From Cladobotryum mycophilum (Eukaryota; Ascomycota; Sordariomycetes; Hypocreales; Hypocreaceae), in contig CM071589.1 of NCBI GenBank assembly GCA_036429605.1, positions 1,178,001-1,242,000 of the forward strand: 64,000 bases of DNA, in the 5' to 3' direction. Below the pieces are notes generated by a model. The model was given only the letters and a program-made list of their open reading frames with translations. It did no database searches and had not been told where the DNA came from. Below, piece after piece: positions 24,201 to 34,458 of this stretch (positions are counted from its first letter, which is position 1; each line of letters opens with the position of its first letter). Made by a program: the position numbers and the translations under genes.

Positions 24201-26259
24201 ACCTGTTTCCGAAATTGACCTTGTTTGGCGATCTTGTACGAGATGGAGTAGGCATGCCTATCGTCTGATCGATGGTCGACTTGGAGCGTTGGTGGAGTAT
24301 CTTGGGCGGCGACATGCTAGTTTTGCTCCTCCTATGACTCGGGCGTATCGTTTGTTCTTGAGGATCTGGTAAGTGTCGAATATTAGGTCCCTTGATGGTA
24401 AGCATTTCACCCTCAAAGTCGTCGTCGTAGTTATTGTTGTCGCTTCTCAGGTCGTTTACCGATGCGAATGCTTTGAGTCTGTCACTGGAAAGCATCCCTC
24501 CAAAGTTATCATGTGGCCGTAGGTGAGGTAGTTGCAGAGAACTGGGGGAGATGGCCGTCGCGAAGTCATCATCCCAATTGTCGTCATCTGTATATCAAGT
24601 TAGCTAGACTCAAAGGCTAAAGGGTGTATGGTGCAAGTACTGAGAGTTGATAGATGCTTCGGCGTACCTGCTAATTCAGGTGTTTTGAAGGCTTCAGCAG
24701 CTCGTCTGTGTTTTGCAATAGATAGGGGTCCCTTGGACGGTGTCCCGTTTACGAAACGGTACGAAGTTCCCACAGCATCAGAACCAGTGGATGCACGGAG
24801 AGATGTGCCAGATGAATTGAGCGCCTTGTTCCATTGTTTGACCTCCTCAACCGCCTCGCTAAAATTGGCCGGGGGTTTGGAAACGGGCGCATCGGTTCGT
24901 CTACATCCCACGATCCAGGCGTGTCTTAATAGCTTCTTTGCCGTGACTCGAAGATTGGGGTCTTTCTGAAAACATTGCATAAGGAAGTCTCGTGCGGCCT
25001 AGAGCTGGTTAACCAAGTCTGATTACGTGGTGAATGGTTACGTAGACGCACTGCTGATATACCCTCGGGCAGGGGGGATGATCATCGTTTACAATGGCGA
25101 ACAACGCAGGCATCGCAGCCAGGTTATGGTAGGGAGGTTTGCCTTGGAGAAGCTCGATGACCGTGCAGCCTACACTCCATATATCTGAAGCAGAGCTCGC
25201 CCCTGAAAGCTGGATGATCTCGGGGGCCATCCAGTATGGCGTTCCGACGACCTGGGCTTCCTTATCCTGGCCGCCGCCGGCCAAGGTACTGGTCGAGACA
25301 CCAAAGTCGGCAAGTTTGACAGTGCCATCTTTGGTGGTGAGAATATTGGCACCTTTTATGTCGCGGTGGATGACACCCTGGTCATGGAGGTAATGAAGAC
25401 CTTGAAGTACTTGGGTCATGTAGACCCCCACCAGGTTCTCAGGAAACTTGCCATATGCCTTGCATATTGAGTAAAGAGAGCCATTTTCACAGTATCTAGG
25501 TACATGTGAGCTTTCGTTTTCGTCTAGCATCGTGCCAAGGTTAAGATGTTCAAGGTACATACTCGAGGATGATGTTGAGACACTCGGCCGTCTTGACGAA
25601 GCCAATGTACTTGACGATGTTGTCATGCTACTTCAAGTTAGTCCAATGGGATCCCGACGAGGGACAGCAGGTAATTATCGTACAAAAAGATTCTTTAGCA
25701 AGTTAATCTCGCTCTAATTGCAATGCACAGCTTTCGTCAGCATGTATCCCGATTCGTGGGGGAGGGATTGCAACGTCATATCTGAACCAACCTCTATCAT
25801 GCGCAGTTCACTTTTTGGCAAATCGGTCAACTTGATCTGCTTAATGGCAACCGCCTCGCCAGTTCCCCAGTTAAACGCCTTGTATACCGAACCAAAGGCT
25901 CCTTTCCCAAGGCATTCGCCCAAGCGCTATTTGCCATCAGCATTCCGCATGTCTCAGCACAGCACAGCACAGCACAGCCATCTCTGCTCCCTCCCCACCC
26001 CACACTGTAGTATCGGCGCTGCAGCCTGGAATCGGTGGCAGCCTCTCCAGGTAGTATCAAGATCAAAGGGACTCTGTAGCAAACAAGGTCTCGCGAGAGG
26101 GTAAAAACGCACGTAGTCTTTTAGTTGGTCCTGAACTGCAGAGCTCTCCCTCGGCCTCTCTTTGCGGGATGGTGTGCCTGGGATGACACCTCTTTCTCGT
26201 GGGGTCACCACGGCGGCAACTCGCCCATTGCTGGCGTGGTACGGATTCTCAGCCGGCAT
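21289..26259 (-). CDS. sepH: Septation initiation protein kinase SepH (Cdc7 family), ten exons, frame broken at a G6 run
   Basis: Exons: 26259-26113, 25926-25792, 25713-25684, 25627-25563, 25495-25052, 24998-24668, 24587-24082, 24028-23534, 23479-23336 and 23283-21289, giving about 1430 residues once one C is added to the run at 25072-25077 (plus strand G6). The kinase domain starts at about residue 50: glycine loop GKGAFG, VAIK lysine (about 78), alpha-C Glu (about 96), HRDIKGAN (about 169-176), DFG (about 189-191) and MAPE. A basic, disordered middle and a long armadillo/HEAT-like C-terminal region follow, then a Ser-rich tail. This is the layout of A. nidulans SepH and S. pombe Cdc7, the kinase that starts septum formation in the septation initiation network at spindle pole bodies. 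At the break, HPP..PEGIS needs the extra base to match the family. Intron 1 carries a CAGCA repeat. Confidence 0.92.
25955..25978. repeat. CAGCA pentanucleotide repeat in sepH intron 1
   Basis: About five copies of a CAGCA unit lie just before the 3' splice site of the first sepH intron on the minus strand. Confidence 0.85.
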
Positions 26260-26895
26260 CTCCCTTTTCCCTCGGTTTGTCTTGTTCGGCTGCTTGGCTA
26301 GCGAGCCAACCGCTGATAAGAGGATGGCCTATCTCTCTCTACCTTGGCGGGCAAGAGGATAGCAACGGACGGGGTGAAGGAGAATCGGGTCGTAGAGGAA
26401 GCGGTCGCATGCCCGGCTGCGGTATGGGTATCGTATGGTATGGTATCCGTGTGGTATCCGTGTGGTATCGTATGGGTATCGTCGTCTGTCGCTCGCATTC
26501 GCCCGAATTTCAGAAGCGGGCGACTTTCATCATCGCAAGGGAGTGGATGGAAGAGAGTCGCTGACTGAGAAGAGGTAAGGGAGAAAAAAGACCCAAGTTA
26601 GTAGTTCAACTACGTAAGAAAGTTGAAGAAAATGAGCGGACGCGGGTCGATTTGGTTTGGTTTGGCTTGGTTTTGGTCTCGTTACAAGAGCGTGCCATGC
26701 AGTGTGGTGTGGTGCGGTGCGGTGCAGTGCAGTGCGAGCAGGTAGGTAGTGTAGGTAGTGGTAGTGTAGGTGGTGCATGCAGTGCAATCCAGACGCCGCC
26801 AATTCCAGTGGCCACCAAAGTCGTCGTGGTTGTCGTGGGTACCTGAATGTCACTGAATTTACAGGTGGTGCCAGGGTACCATCCTCCACTACTCT

Positions 26896-26917
26896 AAAAA
26901 AAAAAAAAAAAAAAAAA
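26896..26917. repeat. A22 homopolymer
   Basis: Twenty-two A in the sepH upstream region; no mobile element recognised beside it. Confidence 0.9.
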
Positions 26918-27060
26918 CTTCCCGCAACCTTGAACTTATGAAAAATCCATCCAAATCCATGTTGGCAAGGATGATATAAATTCATATAAAGGCTCAATCT
27001 ATTTTCTTGAACACATAGTATACACACGAAAACTGGCAAATGCACCATTGACTAATTAAT

Positions 27061-27096
27061 TGTTTGTTTGTTTGTTTGTTTGTTATTTGTTTGTTT
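27061..27096. repeat. TTTG tetranucleotide microsatellite
   Basis: Nine tetramer units, slightly interrupted, in the spacer between sepH and the 28142-29913 gene. Confidence 0.9.
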
Positions 27097-28141
27097 ATCG
27101 TGCACCGCCTCGCAACCTCCCGTTCAACATGGGAGCTGAAGATGACCCAAGCAAGAAACCCCACACACATCCAAGTAACATCCCTCCCTCCTTCATCAAC
27201 CATCAACCACCCCCCGGTTTGTTTTTTTGCTTCTTCCTCTCAACGTGCGCCATGCGCCATTGAGGCTCATCTCATCTCGTCCCATCACATCACATCATCT
27301 TGTCTCCAATCTAGCGCTCTCATTGGATCATCTCTGCATTCTCGAGAAATGCTGTGAAATCGCCAACGGAGCCAATCTGACACGTGCCAACTGACCGTTG
27401 TTTTTGTTTCACCTGTCCAGAAATGCTCTCGTCTCATTGCCGACTCGGCACTTAATACACTTAATACTTGGATCATCATATCGACTCGAGACATGGCGCG
27501 TCAGCCTTGATACAAATTCGGACATCTGAGCACCGAGAAAAATGCAGCTAACAAAGGCAAAACTGCGACGTCAACATACAAGTACGTCTTAGGCATGGTT
27601 GATGGTTGATGCACAAAGACTTGTGGGTTGAAGCAGCATGTGCCGTTGATCACCAGCGCCGAGATGCCTCCTCACCCCCTGCCAGATTCTTCACAGAACG
27701 ATCGCCTTGATTAGCGCCAACGCCAGAGTTCAATTACGATTCCACATGTATGTAGTGCTTGTTCCGTGCGTCCATCACATAATAACATCATGAGCGGTTT
27801 TCTGTCAACGTGGTTGATTAACAGACCAATAATGAATCTTCATTGTCCCTGAACTAGAAAAATGTGCCTTGTACAACCATGTTGGTGTAGAGTTTGTTTT
27901 TTTGTTCCCGATCCCTTCATTACCTCGATTTCTCCTAGTAACGCCCCTAGTAGTTTGTAATACAGATCATCTCTTCGTATAATTCGCGTCGCTTGGCGAA
28001 TTCTTCCTCGCATCGGGAGATGTCATTCGAACAAGTACAATTTTGTTATGGTTCTTACCCCGCCCCTTAAATCATGTATATGTAGTCGAGCTGCTCATGT
28101 AGCTTTTGCTTGAGACGTGCTGTCGTTCAGTTGGTATCTTC

Positions 28142-29913
28142 CTATGGTAGCGTTCGGCTAAGGCCAGCTTCAGCCCACCACTCATCGGGTATATCCTCTC
28201 TGGCTGCTAAGCGACGCACGATGCGCTGCATGCCCAGCCAATCTTCGTCGCCGGCGTGCGCGCTATGTCCTGTCCCAGCAGAGTCTTCTCGATTCTGGCG
28301 AGTGTGTTCAGTTCCCATTTCTTCTTCTGATGGCCCCGGCCAGAGATGTCCCGCCCAGTTGTTGGCTTCGGCTCGAAGACCGACCCTAATAGGATCCTGA
28401 GACTGTCTATCGACACTGTATAGGCCAGAGCCACGGGAAAATGGCCCTTCAGATGGGCCGTCCAGATTGTAATCGGGAACTCGTAGATTGCCTTGTCGGT
28501 TGTGGAATCTGTGTGGATTATACTCTGTGATAAAGTCATTCTCCTCTGGGTCTGAATTTTCACATCCGGACTCGCATGCGTGGTCCATGTTGGCATCCTC
28601 TGTCAGATCAGGAACAGACGGAGGCACATTGGCAGCTGGGCCTGCTGTCTGAGGAGCATGCGCCGAGGCAAATGAAGAGCCAGCGCTAGGTGGTTGTGGA
28701 TCTGGCGTCAGGGTTGTGAGTAAGGTGTCCCAGACTTCCGGGCTCAAGCTCCTGTCACGATCTCCGAGACCATCAACCCCAAGAGCATGTTGAGATGGTC
28801 GGTTACGTCTCGCGATTAGGCTTCGAAGCGTAGCCGATCTCTGGCGATTTATGCGCTCTCTTCGCGCCGCTCGAGGTTCCTCGCTCGGAGTCCCCGTATT
28901 CCGTGAAACTTGTGGTAGTGGTGGCGGCGGCGGTAGTGGTGACGGATTTCTTCGACTGGGGTCGAAAGTAGTGACGGTGTCCCCATAGACTAGATGCTCT
29001 CCATTCTCATCCCGGACAACCTATGTAAATTTTAGAGACTATGGCGTTGAAGAGGAGGAATTGAACAGATAGCTTACTCTAGGCGAGATCCCATGCTGTA
29101 GACGGGTCCGGACCCACCAGGGAATGTCGACTTCATGCTGCCCAGTAGGTCGCTGGACGATAAACGGGTGAACGTCATCCCAAGCACCGACGGCTATCAA
29201 CCTAATTCTATCCTCGAGTTGACTATCGCTGATGCCATTATTCTCAGCCCATGATCTGAGGATTGACCGCAAGTGCTGGACTCCACGAGCATCGAGAACA
29301 GCGGGAAGGACAGCGCGCCTGGGGGCGGGTTCGGGTGCGGATTCGGCGACGGGTTGAACAGCGGGTTCGGCGGCGAGGTCGGGATCAACCGAAGATTGGC
29401 CTCGCTCTCGTGCGGAAATTAAGTTGGGATGGGAGAGTCCAAAGACACGGAGAGCCGTGCGCCGAGATGGATGACGCCGCTCGCGAGCATCTTGCTGACG
29501 CCTGATTGCAGACCGTGATGGCGCGAGGACTCTATCCTTGCCTGAAGCCTTGTGAGGCAGATCGGTCTCGACAGGGGCGACGAATAGTCTATGGTAGGAA
29601 GAATTAATTAGTGGACGAACTGATGGAATTCTACATTTGTTTGACGAAGAAAGACTGGGCTGGCTAGATTAATTCGCAAAGACATTGAACAGCTACAGAA
29701 ATAAGTCTTGCCTGGCAGCGCGGGCGCGACACGATTACAAAGAGTGCTATCGTGTCCAACTACAGCGGTATAGGTAGTAGCTGCGCAGATGTCATGCATA
29801 TGATGGAACGCGCCAACATGACATGGAGAGAGAGCAGTAGAATAAGATACAAAAAGATATGCAGACAGGGATAATAGGTAGGTTAGTAAGGTAGGCACTT
29901 ACGGGAGACCCAT
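28142..29913 (-). CDS. Conserved protein of unknown function, three exons with an 11-nt first exon
   Basis: Exons: 29913-29903, 29588-29078 and 29020-28142, summing to 467 codons in frame (466 residues). The first exon codes only for Met-Gly-Leu and two bases of Pro; a 314-nt intron with a GTAAGT donor follows. Near the start is LFVAPVETDLP and a basic stretch (RSAIRRQQDARERR). Residues about 85-175 form a compact region (LRSILRSWAENNGI, AVGAWDDVHPF, VDIPWWVRTRL). A Pro-rich linker, RSATLRSLIARR and LSPEVWDTLLTTLTPDPQPP come next; the last I recall from related fungi. The C-terminal half is acidic and disordered, ending WWAEAGLSRTLP. I know no assigned function. The upstream region is shared with the divergent folate synthase gene. 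Confidence 0.8.
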
Positions 29914-30309
29914 GATGCGAGCAAATCAATGGGCGATGAACCACAAAACGAGAGACAGTGTGAAAAGAAGAGGGAAAAAATATGGTTAATAGCCAACTTT
30001 GCGCGAAAATGGTTGGTTGGTTGGATGGCTGGTTTTGGTGATGGCTTCGGTGCGACTTCGCGACTCGTTCTTAGCTAAAGATGGAGCAGATGAAGAAAAT
30101 AGCCCGGTATTGAAGGGGGGCGCGGGGTTGTAGAGAGCGAAGGGATGGATGGGAACGGGAAGTGGAGATGAATAAGATGAGATGAGATGAGATGCGATTA
30201 AGGCGTGATGGAAATAAAGAGGGAAGCAAAAACCGCTGGGGCAAAAAGGGGAGCGAGTGATGGTGAGAGAGTCAAGGTAATGGTGGTGGTGGTGGGCCTC
30301 CAGTCGAAC

Positions 30310-30346
<37 letters not shown>

Positions 30347-31006
30347 GGATGGAAGGGGATGCAACGAAGACGGCTGTGTGTTTGCTACGGTACGCTGTAT
30401 GTGTATGTGTGTTCCATGGAGAGACAAGTGACGAGACAGAGTGACGAGAGTGGACGACGGAGTGCGCGCGCGTCAGAAAAAGAACCTTCAACTGAGCTGG
30501 AGCAGGTACTTCCGTAGGTACTCTAACGCAGGGAGGGAGCGTCAGCCACGAAGCCACTTCATGTTATGCTTGCTTGCTTTTTCCTGCTCCTGGCGGCTGT
30601 GATCTGATTGATTGATCGATTGAATCAGCCTGCCGTTGAATCTTCGATCAGGTTGCTGATTACCTTAGTAGTACAGTACATACAAGCACTTGTACCGTGT
30701 ACATGAACATTGGGATGTCCCTCCGTAGTTTTTCCGCAGTTAGGGACTAGCGTCGTGAGAGATACTTATGGCTGTGGCTTGTTGTGGCTCGCCCGCATTA
30801 TGAACCTGTGGCTAGTGCTTTTTCGCCAAAAATGCTCTGGTCTAATATTCTGAGCATTTCCTAAACTCATGAGTCGAGCAGCTCAAGCCATCTCATCTCA
30901 TCGCACAAGGCTTTTTGTGTCGATGAAGCTCATTTCATAATTCTCCCGCCTCTCTCGGCACCAGCTCAAACCCTTTAATGCAGCTGGCTAAGTGATATGC
31001 TTAACC
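29914..31006. other. Divergent intergenic region, shared promoter area
   Basis: About 1.1 kb separates two divergent starts. It includes a pure GA microsatellite (30311-30343), GATGA and GGTGGT repeats, and a TAGGTACT-type motif near 30510. It should hold both promoters, but I cannot assign specific sites. Confidence 0.5.
30311..30343. repeat. GA dinucleotide microsatellite
   Basis: About 33 bases of alternating GA, uninterrupted, in the divergent promoter region. Confidence 0.95.
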
Positions 31007-33118
31007 ATGCCAACTGCCAAAGAGGTTAGTCGGGCCCTGGCCCGCATCCGAGCAGTCATGCCCGCCGAGAAAAAGGTGGATGCAGCTCATCGCAACATCA
31101 GGCTGGGGTTGGAGCGTATCAGCAGGGTGGTCCCTGAGGAGCAGAGCTGGATTGGAGTTCATGTCGGAGGAACCAATGGCAAGGGCTCAATCTGTTCCAT
31201 GCTCTCCGGTCTATTCAAACTCTCCGGTATCAGCCATGGCATGTATACCTCCCCTGCCATGCCGGAGAGACACAACGGCGTCACGATAAATGGTCTTTAT
31301 ATCAACCCCCGCATGCATGAGCAGGAACTTAAGCATATCGAGGCAAAGTTCAAGAGAATCTCATCAGGTTGGCGATTTACCCCTGGCGAAGACCCTGGCG
31401 ACTTGACCCCGTTCGAGCTCGAAACCGCCGCCGCGCTTCGCCTTTTCAACAAGATGCATGTCAAGTACGGAATTGTCGAAGTAGGCATGGGTGGAGCTAC
31501 CGATGCCACAAATGCCATGAAACATAAATCCGTCACCGTCATATCCAAGATTGACCTTGATCATCAGGAGTACCTTGGCAACACCATTGAGGAGATTGCC
31601 AAGGTCAAGGCTGGCATCATGCGCCCTGGTGTTCCCTGTATTGTCGACCACACGAACCCTGGCTCAGTTCTCAAAGTACTTAGAGAACACGCAAATAAGA
31701 TTGGCACTCAGATCAGCCCGACATGGAAGGGGTTGCCGCTACTTTCCAACCTGGACACTGACCGATTCAAGCTCGAAGACTACCAGAAACAGAACCTCTT
31801 ATGTGCGACATTAGCTTTCCGGCACTTATTTCCCAATTTGGAAATCGATGTTAACCGACTCTTGGCCACGGAACCGTACCCACCTGGACGAAAAGAACGT
31901 GTTGGTGTGCTTGGACTGACAGGCGGTCTCAGGGAGCAGCCTGTTCTAGTCGATGGTGCGCACAACATGCTAGGTGTCCAGGCATTGGCTGCCTATGTGG
32001 AAAATCAAGTTCGCAAGGGCGATGAGCCGGTTTCTTGGGTCATGGGACTGTCAGCCAGTAAATCCAAGCCTTTCGCCAAGCTCATTGACACCCTCGTTAA
32101 GCCTCAAGATAACTTTGCATTTGTCGAATATGTTCCCGGACCAAACGAGCCACCACCGGCCCCTGCCGAGCTAGGTCGCGATATTGCAAAGGCCGTGGTA
32201 AAGAGTGAAGATCAGTTATACGATGGCGAGCCCACCGTCGGTCGCGCCGTGCAATGGGCATGCGAAAAGGCAGGGGAAGGTCCAGTCATGGTAACAGGCA
32301 GCCTTTACTTGATTCGGAACTTTTACAATCTGGAGGGAATTGAGCAAAAGAGAAAACTCAAGACCAGACGACCCGGTCCCGCGCAGCTCTGGCACTATAT
32401 CCAGTTGTCGCAACAGAGACCCCTGACCCCTGAAGAGGCAAGGGAGTTTAAGCAAGCAAGGAGACACTGGCACCTATCACCAGTGAGAAACCCAGCGTTC
32501 AGGCAAGTCGGACAGGATGGGCAAGCCATACCGCGAGTTGTCCCCGAGAGAATTCGCGGTTTGCAGCGAGCCATTGACTTTCACAAGAAGCAAGCCGACG
32601 GTTACCGCAGCGCCATAAAGAGTGCGCAAAAGGACATTGAAAAGGAGTCTGCGGAATCTAGTGCCAAGCCTAGCGGGGATGATTTGGCGACGTTGAATAA
32701 GAGCGTTGAAGCACTCAAGGCACGACAGGAACAGCACCTGAAGGCGTATAACAGCACCATGTTCAGACTGCGGGGCTACATTGTCGATCCGAAGAAAAAG
32801 TTCATGAGTCATGAGGAGGTTTTTGGGTTCCCCGAGAAGCCGAAAGTGAGAGAATTTCCCTTTCCAGAGGAAGAGAGGATGGAAGCTGCGCAAGATGTCA
32901 CCGCCACTCCGGTTGGCGATTCTGCTTCCGAGACCCCGCAAACTACACAGGAAGAGGGAAGGGATGTGAGAGTAGGGGACTCGAGATTTACAAAGAGACG
33001 GGGACGACGTTCATCACGGAATGATGGCCAGGAGCAAGGTTCACAGTCCGGAGGCAATGAGAAAGTGGCCGCAGAGGCTCATGATCTTGTTAGCAAATTA
33101 ACAAGCGCAAGACGATGA
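31007..33118 (+). CDS. Dihydrofolate synthase / folylpolyglutamate synthase with a C-terminal extension
   Basis: A single exon of 703 codons. I start at the ATG at 31007, five codons inside the open frame, because the frame has no earlier ATG. Residues 1 to about 460 are a Mur-ligase-type folate ligase: ATP loop GGTNGKGS (about 57-64), TSPAMPERHNG, EVGMGGATDATN, KIDLDHQEYLG...AKVKAGIM and DGAHN, the usual order. These enzymes join glutamate to dihydropteroate or to folates, using ATP; the fungal choice between Fol3- and Met7-type cannot be settled here, although the length of the core resembles the dihydrofolate-synthase type. Residues from about 460 to 703 are extra: a basic segment (LWHYIQLSQQRPLTPEE), a predicted coiled coil (about 530-590) and a disordered basic tail. 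No matching domain comes to mind. Confidence 0.88.
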   Translation: MPTAKEVSRALARIRAVMPAEKKVDAAHRNIRLGLERISRVVPEEQSWIGVHVGGTNGKGSICSMLSGLFKLSGISHGMYTSPAMPERHNGVTINGLYINPRMHEQELKHIEAKFKRISSGWRFTPGEDPGDLTPFELETAAALRLFNKMHVKYGIVEVGMGGATDATNAMKHKSVTVISKIDLDHQEYLGNTIEEIAKVKAGIMRPGVPCIVDHTNPGSVLKVLREHANKIGTQISPTWKGLPLLSNLDTDRFKLEDYQKQNLLCATLAFRHLFPNLEIDVNRLLATEPYPPGRKERVGVLGLTGGLREQPVLVDGAHNMLGVQALAAYVENQVRKGDEPVSWVMGLSASKSKPFAKLIDTLVKPQDNFAFVEYVPGPNEPPPAPAELGRDIAKAVVKSEDQLYDGEPTVGRAVQWACEKAGEGPVMVTGSLYLIRNFYNLEGIEQKRKLKTRRPGPAQLWHYIQLSQQRPLTPEEAREFKQARRHWHLSPVRNPAFRQVGQDGQAIPRVVPERIRGLQRAIDFHKKQADGYRSAIKSAQKDIEKESAESSAKPSGDDLATLNKSVEALKARQEQHLKAYNSTMFRLRGYIVDPKKKFMSHEEVFGFPEKPKVREFPFPEEERMEAAQDVTATPVGDSASETPQTTQEEGRDVRVGDSRFTKRRGRRSSRNDGQEQGSQSGGNEKVAAEAHDLVSKLTSARR

Positions 33119-33473
33119 AAAGAAAGAAATGACGGAGGTGAATAGGCAGCATGGCTTGTACGTTGAATATCGCCACATACCATACTCATGATCTATGTAA
33201 AATATTTGGAGGGAAATAGACTTGGTAGACTTTCAAGGCGGAAGTTGCAACAGTTGCGGGAAAATGGAAAGTAAAAATTGCAATCTCGAAGATCTTGAGC
33301 CACATGAGTGTTGAAGCCATGACCATTCCCCCACCCATGAGATACTCTGGTAAAGATATATAAATGGAAACAACCCTAACCCTCTAACAAGCTTGGAGGG
33401 GAGTTGAATTTAGAGAATCAACTCCTACCCTATTCATCACATCAATCGCCTCGGTACGATATCACTCACAACA
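33119..33473 (+). promoter_or_regulatory. Short intergenic promoter with TATA box and telo-box
   Basis: A TATATAAA motif lies at 33357-33364, followed directly by AACCCTAACCCT at 33372-33383, a telo-box-like element. They are 110 and 90 bases before the ATG at 33474. They suit the core promoter of the DUF218 gene; telo-boxes are known promoter elements in fungi and plants, but their role here is inference. Confidence 0.5.
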
Positions 33474-34365
33474 ATGTCCGGCCAACCATCTCACCTCATC
33501 ATCGTATGCTGCCACGGCATCTGGACAGGCGGTCCATCCAACGGCGCCAATGAGGCGGAGTGGCTCATCGCCGACTTTCAGAGCGGTGAAACCGAAACCT
33601 TTATCCGGCATATTAAAGCCGGTGTTCAGTGTCTCGGTGAGAACAGGGGAGAAGCAGTGCTAGCATTCTCAGGGTAAGTTTTTAAGTTTTTTTCACCTTT
33701 TTCTTATATAAAGTGAGGTAAGAGAGGATCAGGAAGTGTGTGGACAGAGGAGTGGCCTAACAATACGGTTGTATTATTATCCACGCAGAGGTCCCACCCG
33801 TAAGGAGACGCAACTATCCGAAGCCCAGAGCTACCTCGACATTGCTACTGCGCACAACTACTGGAGCCTCCTCCTCTCCCCACCGGAGATCAACAAGGAA
33901 ATTCTCATCGAAGACCGGGCCCTGGACTCCTATCACAACCTGCTCTTCAGTCTCACGCTCTTCTCCTCCCGCTTCCGCCGCTGGCCATCCCACCTCACCA
34001 TCGTCAGTCACGGGTTCAAGAAGACACGCCTCGTGGACAGCCACTGCGCCGCCATCGGGTTCCCGCTCGAGCGGGTTTCGTTCCTGGGGATCGATCCGCC
34101 GGGCATGTCCCTCGGGGAGGAGGGCAAGGAGAGTGCGTTGAAGGGCGTGGGACAGGCGATGGACGACTGGACGGCTGATCCGCACGGAAGAGGGGAGAAG
34201 CTAGCGGGGAAGAGGGCCAAGAGGAACCCCTGGGGGACATGGCAGGGTGTTTCCCCGGAAGATGTGAAGAATGGTGTTGCAAAGGGCGGCTTGGTGACGA
34301 GAGGAGAGGGTGAGGAGGAGACTTTGGTAGAGGACGCCGAAAGACCATGGGGCGTGAACGAATGA
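33474..34365 (+). CDS. DUF218-domain protein, two exons
   Basis: Exons 33474-33673 and 33789-34365 are joined over a 115-nt intron (GTAAGT donor, CACGCAG acceptor); 258 residues. The start lies in ACAACAATG. The N-terminus reads HLIIVCCHGIWTGG, a beta strand with a histidine that opens the domain. Later LAFSGGPTRKE, EAQSYLDIA and HLTIVSHGFKKTR...FPLERVSFLGIDPP follow the order of the DUF218 (YdcF/SanA-like) fold as in S. pombe C57A10.07-type proteins. The biochemical role of the eukaryotic branch is not established. It ends 93 bp from the end of the convergent hydrolase gene, so 3' ends may overlap. Confidence 0.85.
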
Positions 34366-34458
34366 ACAAAATCTATTTCTTTTCAAGACTGCCTAGAAAG
34401 CTTGCCCGAGTCCTAAAACGACTTGGTGTATATGCATATATAACAGAATAATAATCAT

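Larger units (their letters stand above)
26260..28141. other. sepH upstream region and spacer, simple repeats
   Basis: Non-coding, with several local repeats: an imperfect GGTATC/GTATGG array at about 26424-26482, GGTGC/GCAGT repeats at 26703-26735, an A22 run at 26896-26917 and a TTTG array at 27061-27096. The left part should hold the sepH promoter. No gene seen. Confidence 0.55.

Noticed and set aside
5748..26917. A19-A22 runs as poly(A) tails of retroelements
   Set aside because: No reverse-transcriptase motifs, target-site duplications or related bodies lie next to them.
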